Virus record (IMG/VR): IMGVR_UViG_3300033153_001766
Location: 1 to 24,168 of that record
DNA length: 24,168 nt
From: a virus
Strand: one strand, 5' to 3'
Shown here: positions 8,375 through 15,649 of the stretch, in pieces
How the letters are laid out: every line of letters starts with the position of its first letter
How positions within the stretch are numbered: position 1 is the first letter of the stretch
The notes under the pieces: model-generated
Told to the model about the DNA's origin: nothing
Databases searched by the model: none
Seen by the model: the letters and a program-made list of their open reading frames with translations, nothing else
Position numbers and translations under genes: made by a program

Positions 8375-9157
8375 ATGGAAAGCAAGTACATCGGAATAAA
8401 GAAATACATGGGAGGATTTCAGCCTGGGCCTGGTCCCCATACAAGCCAGTTTGGTAATCAGGTAAATAATACCGCTGCTTACTTCTCTAAAGGTGAAGGA
8501 TTAACTGCTGCTGAGATGAACGTAGGTCAGATTGGAAACAACAGGTTCCAAGACGCTGCAGGACAGACTTGGAAAGCAGATAGAAAGAATGGTGGCTTTA
8601 AGAGAAGAACCGGAGGGTTTCTAGGTTTAGGTGGTCAAGTAGAACACCAACAAAGATTAGCTTACTCAAAAGGTAGAAGAGGAACAGGTGACACTCGTGA
8701 GTACATGGGTGGACTAAGTGCTGCCGGAGGTATCATGGGAGGTGTCGGAGGTTTAGCTTCTTTATATGGAGGTTTAGCTGGTAATGAGAAAGCTGGAAAA
8801 ATTGGCCAAGTACTGGGAAGTTTTGGTTCTGCTACGAGTACTATCGGAGGGGCTGCTGGCAAAGCACCAGCTACAGCTCCTGATACACCTCCACCGGCAA
8901 CTATACCTAAACAAGAGGATCCTATAATGATCGATGATGCTACCCACCAAAAGAATATTCAGCAAAGAAGGGATATTATCTCAGATGATGAGTTATATGG
9001 TACTGGGAATGATGATCCTGAGTTACAGATCTCACCAGCTCAGAAAGCTAAGATGCACCAAGAAGGTGTAGCTAGAATGGGGTTCAGATATGGTAGGAAT
9101 GGCTCTGCTGGATTAATGGCTAAGTATGGATGTTACATGAAACCTAAGAAGAAGTAA
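8375..9157 (+). CDS. Glycine-rich structural protein with glycine-zipper segment
   Basis: A 260-residue protein of unknown function. The N-terminus is GF/GP-rich (KYMGGFQPGPGPH). Residues 111-165 form a glycine- and alanine-rich hydrophobic stretch (GGIMGGVGGLASLYGGLAG) with repeated GxxxG spacing, of the sort that inserts in or packs against membranes. A proline/alanine linker follows (APATAPDTPPPATIP, about 166-180), then an acidic-polar region and a short basic end (MKPKKK). Placement between portal and scaffold suggests a virion component. Two ideas are an ejected protein that touches the host membrane or a portal-associated head protein; the sequence alone decides neither. Its stop overlaps the next start as TAATG. 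Confidence 0.7.
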   Translation: MESKYIGIKKYMGGFQPGPGPHTSQFGNQVNNTAAYFSKGEGLTAAEMNVGQIGNNRFQDAAGQTWKADRKNGGFKRRTGGFLGLGGQVEHQQRLAYSKGRRGTGDTREYMGGLSAAGGIMGGVGGLASLYGGLAGNEKAGKIGQVLGSFGSATSTIGGAAGKAPATAPDTPPPATIPKQEDPIMIDDATHQKNIQQRRDIISDDELYGTGNDDPELQISPAQKAKMHQEGVARMGFRYGRNGSAGLMAKYGCYMKPKKK

Positions 9158-9288
9158 TGGCTAAGAAGAAACAACTAGACGGCTCATATGCACTTATGAG
9201 TCGTGTTCTAGACGACGATAAATTGATGGGCTATACCCTCGAAGACAAGAAGGCTCCTAAGAGCAAGAAAGTTAAGAAGAAAACTTAA
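9157..9288 (+). CDS. Lysine-rich 43-residue peptide
   Basis: A short open frame starts in a TAATG overlap with the preceding gene, the same junction used by several long genes here. The product MAKKKQLDGSYALMSRV... ends in a strongly basic tail (KKAPKSKKVKKKT), with eleven lysines in its last 22 residues or so; the middle is acidic (LDDDKLMG). The coupling and good codon content argue that it is a real gene. A small DNA-binding or capsid-internal peptide is possible. I know of no named family for it. Confidence 0.6.
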   Translation: MAKKKQLDGSYALMSRVLDDDKLMGYTLEDKKAPKSKKVKKKT

Positions 9289-9314
9289 AGCCCACGAAAC
9301 AAGCAAACCTGTGA

Positions 9315-9334
9315 AGGAAGTACATAGACTTCCT
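9315..9334 (+). terminator. Hairpin between portal module and scaffold gene (weak terminator or operator)
   Basis: AGGAAGT, a six-base loop, then ACTTCCT form a perfect 7-bp stem, with GGATTTT following. The T run is only four long and offset by three bases, so termination would be partial. The hairpin lies 21 bases upstream of the TAnnTTTG box at 9356, so the same inverted repeat could be an operator for that promoter. It sits in a 78-base gap without a gene. Confidence 0.45.
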
Positions 9335-9355
9335 GGATTTTAACGTAAACTAAAC

Positions 9356-9363
9356 TAACTTTG
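9356..9363 (+). promoter_or_regulatory. TAnnTTTG promoter-like box, 3 bases before the scaffold ATG
   Basis: TAACTTTG matches the Bacteroidota minus-7 consensus and is followed by AGT then ATG at 9367. No convincing minus-33 TTTG or TTG is present at the usual distance. The position fits: an otherwise unexplained gap ahead of the capsid genes, following a hairpin. With the box centred near minus 7, transcription would begin at or beside the A of the ATG, giving a leaderless mRNA. Confidence 0.5.
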
Positions 9364-9366
9364 AGT

Positions 9367-10542
9367 ATGGGAAAGACAGAAGAATCGTTCGTAGACGTTT
9401 GGGGATTCGATACGAGCAAGTACAACGCTGACTCTGATGCCGCTGAAGAAGTGGATGTAAAAACAGAGCAAGGTGTAAGTACTATTGACCAGGAGCCAGA
9501 AGCTCCAGAAGACAAGGATAAAACTAAGCCAGAAGATGGTGTTCCAGGGGAATCTGAGGAGACAGACGCCGGTGAGAAACAGGGCGCGGAAGAGGAGAAA
9601 CAGGATACTCCTCCAGCAGAAGAAAGTAAGGAAGATGCCTCACCAAAACCTCAGAAAGAAGAGGAACCAGCTGAGCAGGTAACAGAATACCAAGAGCTCG
9701 CACAAGGCCTAGTTAACGAAGACCTACTTGATTTCGATGATGAGAAAGAGTATGATTTCGATTCCGAAGAGGGTTTAAAAGAACTTATCTCGGAAACAGT
9801 AGAAAAACGTTCTGCTGCAGCGATTAGCACTTACAAGGATAACTTGGGTGAAGAAGCGAAGCAGTTACTAGAAGTGTTGGAAAAAGGAGGTACAGTAGAT
9901 GACTTCCAAAAGCTTAACCAACAAATCGACTTCAAAGACATTCCTTTGGAGGATAAGAACGGAAACGCTTACGAAAAGAACCAGATGTATCTTATCGAAG
10001 ACTGGATGAAAGTTCAGAACTATGATAAGGAGGAGATTGAAGAAACAATCAACGATTACGTCGAAGGAGGGTTACTTAAGAAACAAGCAGCAATCGCTCA
10101 AAAGAAGCTAGCTCAATGGCAAGAGAAAGAGAACAAAGCGTTACTCGCTCAGAAAGAACAAGAGCAAGCTGAAGCACAGAGAATCGCTGAAGAGCAAGCA
10201 ACTAACTTTAAAGAGTCGGTTATTGCTACGAGAGAGATCTCTGGATTCAAAGTAACTGAAGCGAAAGCTAAGAAACTATATGACTTCATCACTGCTAAAG
10301 ACAAGGATGGTAAGTCAGAGTTTGACAAGAGAGATACTCCTGAGAATAGACTTCTTTACGCATACTTTGCGATGGAAGGATTTGACAAGGAGAAGCTTTC
10401 AAAAGAGATCGCTAGCAAACAAGCTAAGTCTCTGAAGAGAAAGTTAAGTAGATTCTCAGACAGCAATGCTGCTCCTAAGAGATCTGCTAACGAAGTAAAA
10501 AGAACTAATCAAGAACTAGGGGATATCCCTTGGTCAATGTAA
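9367..10542 (+). CDS. Probable scaffolding protein
   Basis: A 391-residue acidic protein immediately before the major capsid gene, the classic position of a scaffold that guides prohead assembly and is later lost. The N-terminal third (about residues 25-110) is highly acidic and low-complexity (EEVDVKTEQ, EEEKQDTPPAEESKED), probably disordered. Residues about 120-230 are mixed helices, about 235-285 form a Gln/Glu/Lys/Ala coiled coil (AIAQKKLAQWQEKENKALLA), and the C-terminus is basic (KSLKRKLSRF, KRSANEVKR), as in scaffolds that bind capsid protein through a basic end. I start at ATG 9367, not the TTG at 9361, because the TTG is part of a promoter-like box. The major capsid gene begins 21 bases downstream. 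Confidence 0.75.
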   Translation: MGKTEESFVDVWGFDTSKYNADSDAAEEVDVKTEQGVSTIDQEPEAPEDKDKTKPEDGVPGESEETDAGEKQGAEEEKQDTPPAEESKEDASPKPQKEEEPAEQVTEYQELAQGLVNEDLLDFDDEKEYDFDSEEGLKELISETVEKRSAAAISTYKDNLGEEAKQLLEVLEKGGTVDDFQKLNQQIDFKDIPLEDKNGNAYEKNQMYLIEDWMKVQNYDKEEIEETINDYVEGGLLKKQAAIAQKKLAQWQEKENKALLAQKEQEQAEAQRIAEEQATNFKESVIATREISGFKVTEAKAKKLYDFITAKDKDGKSEFDKRDTPENRLLYAYFAMEGFDKEKLSKEIASKQAKSLKRKLSRFSDSNAAPKRSANEVKRTNQELGDIPWSM

Positions 10543-10563
10543 AGACTATAAACTGGAATAACT

Positions 10564-12027
10564 ATGGCAAGTACTACTAAAGTATCACCGTTACAGGTGT
10601 ATCAATCTAGAGACTTCTCAGGTTTGACGGAAACAAATCACCTGTCCAACGCATACTTGACTGAACCTGAAAAGGTAGGGTCAGTGTTAGCTTATGCTTT
10701 CGGTATTCAGGATAATAACGTTTTGTCTTTGTTAACTGGAGGAATCGGTAACACTCTGTACGTAACAGACAGAGAGTATGAGTGGATGTTACATTCACAA
10801 TCAGAAAGAGCGATTGAAGTACAGCAAGACACTGCTGGAACCAACGACACACCAGGTTATGCAGGAGCACAGTTCCAATTAATCCTTGCGGAGAAATGGT
10901 TCGAGGTTACTGATAACTTGATCGCAGATGACACAAGAACACAAGTTCACGTTGTATCTGAACCATATCAATCAGGAAGTGGATGGGTTTACACCGTTCA
11001 ATTAACAGACCCTTCTTACGAAGCATTCTGTGATCCTGATTTCTTAAAGCCGGGAGCTCGTTGGTCGAAAGACTGGAGTTCAGTTGAGGAATACTCAATC
11101 AAAGGTGGTGGACACGGGTACTCTACTCCTTACAAACTACGTAACCAACTTACAACAATGCGTAAGACTTACAAGGTTACTAGAGAAGCTGCACAAGCTG
11201 TAATGGTAGTTGAGTTATTCTCACCAGATGGTTCTCAATCAACTAAGCTTTGGACTAAGCTTGCTGAGTGGACTGCAATGGCTAAGTGGTACAGAGAGAT
11301 TGATAGATCATTCATCTACTCGAAGTACAACAAAAACTCTCAAGGTATTGTTACCTTACAAGGAGAGAACAAGAGACCAATCTACCACGGTGCTGGTTTC
11401 AGAGAGCAGATTTCACCTGCTAACAAGCGTTACTACACAACTTTAACATACGAGATCTTGGATGAGTTCTTACTTGACTTAAGCTACGCAGCTGATAAGT
11501 GGGGTGGAGATCATAAGTTCGTTGCCTTAACAGGTAAGATGGGTATGAGAGAGTTTGACAGAGCGATGAAAGAGTACAACAACTCTAACGGTATCACGAT
11601 TACTGATCACGGTACATTCATCACTGGAAAAGGAGACGAACTTGGTATCGACGGTTACTTCAGAACTGTGAAGTTCATGAACGGAATCGAGTTGACTATC
11701 AAAGAGTTCCCTCCATACGATGACATCATCCGTAACAGAGAGGTTCACCCTCTTACAGGTAAACCAGTTGAATCTTACAGATTCACAATCTTGAACTTCG
11801 GTCGCAAGAATGGTAAAGCCAACATTAAGAAGGTGGCAATGAAAGATTCAGACATGGCTATGTGGCATGTGAATGGATCAACTGATCCTTATGGAGGAGT
11901 AGCTAAGTCTATCTCTACTATGAGATCAACAGGTATCGACGGATATGAAGTTCACTTCTTATCACAATGTGGTATCATGGTTGAGGATCCAACTTCGTGT
12001 GGTGAATTAATCTTAAGAATCTGCTAG
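10564..12027 (+). CDS. Major capsid protein (crAss-like type)
   Basis: A 487-residue protein that forms the icosahedral shell (HK97 fold in this group). The features I recognise from crAss-like capsid proteins are LLTGGIGNTLYVTDREYEW near residues 56-74, KYNKNSQG near 258, FREQISPANKRYYTTLTYE, and especially LTGKMGMREFDRAMKEYN near residues 321-338. The gene is 21 bases after the scaffold gene, ends with TAG, and is followed by a strong terminator at 12047-12089, fitting high late expression. Codons look uniform and highly expressed in type. This is the strongest marker that the window belongs to a crAss-like phage. Confidence 0.93.
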   Translation: MASTTKVSPLQVYQSRDFSGLTETNHLSNAYLTEPEKVGSVLAYAFGIQDNNVLSLLTGGIGNTLYVTDREYEWMLHSQSERAIEVQQDTAGTNDTPGYAGAQFQLILAEKWFEVTDNLIADDTRTQVHVVSEPYQSGSGWVYTVQLTDPSYEAFCDPDFLKPGARWSKDWSSVEEYSIKGGGHGYSTPYKLRNQLTTMRKTYKVTREAAQAVMVVELFSPDGSQSTKLWTKLAEWTAMAKWYREIDRSFIYSKYNKNSQGIVTLQGENKRPIYHGAGFREQISPANKRYYTTLTYEILDEFLLDLSYAADKWGGDHKFVALTGKMGMREFDRAMKEYNNSNGITITDHGTFITGKGDELGIDGYFRTVKFMNGIELTIKEFPPYDDIIRNREVHPLTGKPVESYRFTILNFGRKNGKANIKKVAMKDSDMAMWHVNGSTDPYGGVAKSISTMRSTGIDGYEVHFLSQCGIMVEDPTSCGELILRIC

Positions 12028-12046
12028 ACAGATTCAAACTTAACAT

Positions 12047-12089
12047 GGCCCCCATGCCTCTGCTTCAAGCACACTTGGGGGTCTTTTTT
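12047..12089 (+). terminator. Rho-independent terminator after the capsid gene
   Basis: GGCCCCCA (12047-12054) pairs with TGGGGGTC (12076-12083), 8 bp including one G-T pair, closing a loop of about 21 bases, and is followed by TTTTTT at 12084-12089. It lies 20 bases after the capsid stop. Only 20 bases separate it from the next ATG and no promoter box is visible there, so downstream genes probably rely on read-through. That would set capsid protein well above the following gene. Confidence 0.85.
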
Positions 12090-12109
12090 AAAACTATCAT
12101 AGGGGAAAG

Positions 12110-12922
12110 ATGATAACAAAAGTAAAGAAGGTCGAGAGACTAATCAACTGGGGTGCTAAGGACCCAAAAACTGGTAAGACATTGCCGATGTATGAAAACT
12201 GCAACGACTCATTTGTACCAGGCTTAGACAAAGTAACAGGGGTGTTACGCACAGGTTTAACAAGCAAAGAAGAAGCGGACTTCGAAGACAGACTAGGTAT
12301 GGAGAAAGGAACTCTTGCCAAAAGCAGCTCTTACTGGAGAACGTTCAAAGTAAAGATTCCATCAGGGGGATTAACGTTAAACACAGATAATCCTAAGGAT
12401 GCTTTGACACATAAGGTGTTACAAGCAGATCCTACAGTTATTCAAAGTGTAGCTGAGTTAAAGAAAAACGCTCATGCAGAATACATGATGATAACAGAAT
12501 CTGGTGAAGCGAAAGTGAAGAATGTTGCTAGAAACATCATCGCTCAAGCGTACGCCAAGTTCGTTAAACTTACTCAAGCAGAGACAATCGACGCGTTGTA
12601 TATGTTTGGTAAAAACCCATCGGATATCGACTTCGAGGTTGCTCAAAACAGATTGGGTGAGATCGTTGAAGCAGATCCGGCTAACTTCTTAGCGGTAGTT
12701 GGAGATAAGTTATTCAAGGACAAAGTGTTCTTTATGAAGCTTATCCGAGAAGGAGTAGTTAAGAAACACGGTACAGGAACGGGAACTAACATGCCGTTGT
12801 ACTTTGAGGATATCATGTTAGGTTCTGGTTTGGAGGAAGCAATCGCCTTCTACAAGGACAAAGAAAACCAACAGATTGCACTAGGTATTAAGAAAGCGTA
12901 CGAAGCGATAATCAAACAGTAA
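12110..12922 (+). CDS. Capsid- or head-associated protein of unknown function (270 aa)
   Basis: This gene follows the major capsid gene and begins with an unusually clear ribosome binding site for this window, AGGGG at 12101-12105, four bases before the ATG. The first 120 residues hold several beta-like stretches (SYWRTFKVKIPSGGLTLNT), and the rest is helical (VARNIIAQAYAKFVKLTQAETIDALYMFG). My impression is that a protein of this kind follows the capsid gene in crAss-like genomes, but I cannot name it. A head-completion, capsid-auxiliary or connector part is the likely class, judged by position. Its stop overlaps the next start as TAATG. Confidence 0.7.
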   Translation: MITKVKKVERLINWGAKDPKTGKTLPMYENCNDSFVPGLDKVTGVLRTGLTSKEEADFEDRLGMEKGTLAKSSSYWRTFKVKIPSGGLTLNTDNPKDALTHKVLQADPTVIQSVAELKKNAHAEYMMITESGEAKVKNVARNIIAQAYAKFVKLTQAETIDALYMFGKNPSDIDFEVAQNRLGEIVEADPANFLAVVGDKLFKDKVFFMKLIREGVVKKHGTGTGTNMPLYFEDIMLGSGLEEAIAFYKDKENQQIALGIKKAYEAIIKQ

Positions 12923-13650
12923 TGACGATAGAGCAGTTTCATAGAGAGTTTAAAGTCTTCTTTGACAAAGCTGATTCAGCTGCCTATCCTGAGTTCTTAG
13001 ATGGAGAGATTGATATCTACCTAAACGAGGCTCAGGAGAGGATCGTCAAACAAAGATACGGTAAGAATAACATCTACCGTTCTGGATTTGAGGAGATTCA
13101 AAAGAGAACTGAGGATTTGAAGGAACTGGTTGAAACTCGCTTTTGTACTGTCACTAGTGAAACGGCTTACCAATATATTGGTGATAACGTTTTCAGAGCA
13201 GACATTCAGTCTTTGTTTGTAGACGCCGGGTTAACACAACCCGCTACTGAAGAGTATCAGTTCTACTTAAAAAGCATTGCTCAGACTTGTGATGATAATG
13301 ATTGCTGTAGCTGGTCAAGAGTTAAACTCGTACAACACGATGATATCTCTACCGTAGCAGAAGATCCTTTCAACAAGCCTAAAAAGAACAGACCAATTAT
13401 CTTCTTCGAATCAGGCGACATCTTTGTCTGGACAGCAGATGGTAATACGATTGATGGATTCCAAGTGACTTTCATCAAGAGACCGGCAACGATGGATATC
13501 GGAACGTACGGTGGGGCTGTAACAGAGTGTGAACTCTCAGAACATCTACATAAAGAATTGTTACAAGAAGCTATTCAGATAGCTCTTGAGAACATAGGAT
13601 CTCCGAGGACTCAAACACAAGGTCCTCTTAACGTCCAAACAAGTGAATAA
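12922..13650 (+). CDS. Head-tail connector/ring-type protein
   Basis: A 242-residue protein beginning MTIEQFHREFKVFFDKADS and continuing with FLDGEIDIYLNEAQERIVKQRYG and FEEIQKRTEDLKELV. This helical N-terminus, in which a hydrophobic-DGEI(D)-x-Y-LN-x-AQ-E-R segment stands near residues 28-41, is one I associate with connector or ring proteins of Bacteroidota phages. The middle has a CDDNDCCSW cluster and the second half is beta-rich (RPIIFFESGDIFVWTADG). Such proteins stack under the portal to build the short tail channel. The assignment to a ring is inference from pattern and position between head and tail genes. It starts in a TAATG overlap with the previous gene, suggesting the two are made in balanced amounts. 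Confidence 0.65.
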   Translation: MTIEQFHREFKVFFDKADSAAYPEFLDGEIDIYLNEAQERIVKQRYGKNNIYRSGFEEIQKRTEDLKELVETRFCTVTSETAYQYIGDNVFRADIQSLFVDAGLTQPATEEYQFYLKSIAQTCDDNDCCSWSRVKLVQHDDISTVAEDPFNKPKKNRPIIFFESGDIFVWTADGNTIDGFQVTFIKRPATMDIGTYGGAVTECELSEHLHKELLQEAIQIALENIGSPRTQTQGPLNVQTSE

Positions 13651-13674
13651 AGTTTAACACGTAAATGACTTATC

Positions 13675-14865
13675 ATGTCTAATTACAACAACGTAAACCG
13701 AGTACTTATCGGTGATGGAACTAACGGAGCTGTTACGAACATCAAGAACATTGAAGCTGGAGACTTGGTCCTTTTAGATCAAGACTTTAACGCAATCCCA
13801 GACGTAGCAACGGCTGCCGCGTTAAGCAAGTTCAAACCAGTTTTCATCGCTGCAGGTACTGCGGACGGAAAAGCTATCCTGTCTTCCCCTATACATGGTA
13901 ACACAGTTTCAGCGTACGAGGGCGCGGATTTCGCTGCCCCAGCTGAGCTGGACGTTATAGTAGGGTATAACGGAGACGCCGGTACTGGAATCGTAGTAGA
14001 TCCAAGTACTGAGTACAGATTAAGAATTACGATCTTAGATGATCATCGTACACATGGTATGCGTACGACATTGATGGACTACAACTACGCAGGAGGACCT
14101 AACGCGACTGCTGAAGATTGTGTAGCTACTATCGCGTGCTATTATGCACAAAAAGAGTATGGACAAAACTTCATGCACGACAAAGTGAGATTGTTGAGAG
14201 TATCTGACGGTAAACAGTACATCCGTTACTCAGGAACAGGACCTCGATCACCTATCTTGAAGGTAGTTGAAGTTATCGACGCAAACACAGTGAAGTTTGA
14301 CGTTCCTTTCAACGAAGGAGTTAACGTCACAGTTCCTGCTGCAAACGTAGGTATCTTGGACACACAAACTGAGTTTGGATTCAAGCTTAACGGAATCCCA
14401 CAAGAAGCAATGTTAAGCAGAACTCCTAACGAACCTTGGGGACGTTATGAGTGGATCAACTACAAAGCTTTCTTCGGAGAGGCTGAAGCTACAGATTTCG
14501 AATCTGCTGCTCAAACAACTGTAGTTACAGAATTAAATCCAGGTAATGGATACTGGAAACAAGTTGCATTCGAAGAAGAACAAGCGAAAGGTTACTTAGG
14601 TGACACTTCAAAAAGACGCTTCGATGACAAGAGAATCGTTTCTAACGTAGTGGTTGACGAGGAGTATGACGTTGTTAACGTTATCCACCACGACATCCAC
14701 AGAGGAGACTTCCAAGACACGTACAACGCGCCTTTGAAGACAACTATTTACATTCCTAACGACTCTGCTCAAGGAGATGACACTCCTGGAAATAACGAGT
14801 TCTTGGCAATCCTTAACGCGTACTTCGGTACAGTAGTAGGGTTCCCACTTATCCAATTCTCGTAG
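13675..14865 (+). CDS. Abundant structural protein of unknown role (396 aa)
   Basis: I cannot assign a family. The protein is mostly beta by appearance, with an N-terminal AIPDVATAAALSKFKPVFIA region, a long central domain (YRLRITILDDHRTHGMRTTL, about residues 120-140), and a C-terminal FLAILNAYFGTVVGFPLIQF. It has no signal peptide. It is followed by a very strong terminator at 14893-14923, the same treatment given to the major capsid gene, and its codon choice resembles that gene, so a protein present in many copies per virion is likely. Candidates are an auxiliary/decoration capsid protein, a head fibre or a tail-tube-like protein. A 24-base gap precedes its ATG, without a recognised promoter. 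Confidence 0.7.
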   Translation: MSNYNNVNRVLIGDGTNGAVTNIKNIEAGDLVLLDQDFNAIPDVATAAALSKFKPVFIAAGTADGKAILSSPIHGNTVSAYEGADFAAPAELDVIVGYNGDAGTGIVVDPSTEYRLRITILDDHRTHGMRTTLMDYNYAGGPNATAEDCVATIACYYAQKEYGQNFMHDKVRLLRVSDGKQYIRYSGTGPRSPILKVVEVIDANTVKFDVPFNEGVNVTVPAANVGILDTQTEFGFKLNGIPQEAMLSRTPNEPWGRYEWINYKAFFGEAEATDFESAAQTTVVTELNPGNGYWKQVAFEEEQAKGYLGDTSKRRFDDKRIVSNVVVDEEYDVVNVIHHDIHRGDFQDTYNAPLKTTIYIPNDSAQGDDTPGNNEFLAILNAYFGTVVGFPLIQFS

Positions 14866-14892
14866 GATCCCTTCCTACCACTCTAGAGTCTA

Positions 14893-14923
14893 GGGAGAGG
14901 CGTATTGTCTCTCCCTTTTTTTT
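14893..14923 (+). terminator. Strong rho-independent terminator
   Basis: GGGAGAG (14893-14899), a nine-base loop, and CTCTCCC (14909-14915) form a perfect 7-bp stem followed by eight T (14916-14923). It begins 27 bases after the stop of the 396-residue protein. A separate 10-base palindrome ACTCTAGAGT lies just before it at 14880-14889. A promoter-like box follows at 14939, so this marks a transcription boundary between connector/capsid genes and the tail genes. Confidence 0.92.
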
Positions 14924-14938
14924 GTCCCATCCTTTCCG

Positions 14939-14946
14939 TATATTTG
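14939..14946 (+). promoter_or_regulatory. TATATTTG promoter box, 3 bases before ATG
   Basis: TATATTTG is a perfect TAnnTTTG box. CGT follows and then the ATG at 14950. A TTTG at 14921-14924 lies 14 bases upstream, shorter than the usual minus-33 spacing and partly made by the terminator's T run, so I do not count it firmly. Its place between a strong terminator and a gene start makes a real promoter likely. Confidence 0.6.
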
Positions 14947-14949
14947 CGT

Positions 14950-15333
14950 ATGCTACTTTCAGAGATAGTCTATAATATTAAGAACCTCCTAGCAGGGGGT
15001 ATAGAGTCAGATGATGAGAACCTGTCTAATGCACAGGTAGGCTTCATGGTTGGCTACTACCGTTCTAAGCTGTTTAAACAGGAAGCTGACAAAGGTCGTT
15101 TATCTAAAGAACGCTGGGTTCAGAACCTAGGTAAAGTTCCTGTACAAATGGCTGATAAGAACGAGTGTTGTGATATCGACACGTGTATCATGAGAACCAA
15201 AGAACAAATCCCACTACCGATAGAATCAAACAAAGGTATCAACTTGACTTTTGTTGGAGGATTGAACGGTACTCCTTGGCAAAAGTACTCACAACGGAGC
15301 GTATTGGTCGATGGCGAACAAGTACACTGGTAA
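14950..15333 (+). CDS. Ring-type tail-connector protein, N-terminal part (frame-split)
   Basis: 127 residues starting MLLSEIVYNIKNLLAGG. An upstream in-frame start at 14905 would lie inside the terminator stem, so the ATG at 14950 is preferred. The segment with DENLSNAQVGFMVGYYRSKL and the cysteine cluster ECCDIDTC resembles the first half of ring proteins in crAss-like phages as I remember them. The final residues after about position 110 (SQRSVLVDGEQVHW) look non-native. In the +1 frame the same bases read HNGAYWSMANKYTGN and run into the next gene. I take this as the N-terminal half of a single protein of about 232 residues, interrupted by a frameshift between 15266 and 15333, either real recoding or a sequence error. 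Confidence 0.7.
   Translation: MLLSEIVYNIKNLLAGGIESDDENLSNAQVGFMVGYYRSKLFKQEADKGRLSKERWVQNLGKVPVQMADKNECCDIDTCIMRTKEQIPLPIESNKGINLTFVGGLNGTPWQKYSQRSVLVDGEQVHW
15266..15333 (+). other. Window in which the reading frame must change (+1)
   Basis: In the frame of the downstream half the last upstream stop is TGA at 15263-15265. In the frame of the upstream half the first stop is TAA at 15331-15333. Any joining event must fall between them. The smoothest join is near CAAAAGTACTC at 15280-15290, giving WQ(K/S)-HNGAYWSMANKYTG. An AAAA run at 15281-15284 is a plausible place for either an indel or slippage. Confidence 0.55.
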
Positions 15334-15649
15334 CATAACACGTTGGTATTATCAGAACGGGTACATCTATATCGTGAATCCTCCAACTTTGATGATGGAT
15401 TCTATCAACATTCAAGGAATCTTTGAGGAGCCTATGGTTGCTGAGAAGTTCCGTACTTGTGATTGTCTAAACGAAACTACTTGTATCGACGAGGATACAC
15501 TAGATTTCGAGTACAAGATGCCGCTTCACTATGTAGACACAATCGTTAAGCTAGTAGCTCAAACCGAGTTAAGGATTCTGACATCTCTTCCTATGGATAT
15601 GTCAAACGATTCTGTAGACCAAGTAGCGAGACATGCCGGAAGTAAGTAA
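15311..15649 (+). CDS. Ring-type tail-connector protein, C-terminal part (frame-split)
   Basis: Counted from the ATG at 15311 this is 112 residues, MANKYTGNITRWYYQNGYIY onward, but the frame is open back to 15266 and upstream codons read THNGAYWS, which look like native protein. The sequence (NGYIYIVNPP, then FRTCDCLNETTC, then LPxHYVDT-like MPLHYVDTIVKLVAQTEL) fits the second half of the ring protein whose first half is encoded at 14950-15333, one frame away. If made alone from this ATG, it would lack the N-terminal domain. It overlaps the HU/IHF-like gene after it by 17 bases. The beta-rich character and the order suggest a ring stacked below the portal. Confidence 0.65.
   Translation: MANKYTGNITRWYYQNGYIYIVNPPTLMMDSINIQGIFEEPMVAEKFRTCDCLNETTCIDEDTLDFEYKMPLHYVDTIVKLVAQTELRILTSLPMDMSNDSVDQVARHAGSK

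Noticed and set aside
14905-14949. Upstream start for the ring protein (reading MSLPFF...)
   Set aside because: This stretch lies in the loop, stem and T run of a strong terminator and spans the promoter box; the ATG at 14950 is preferred.
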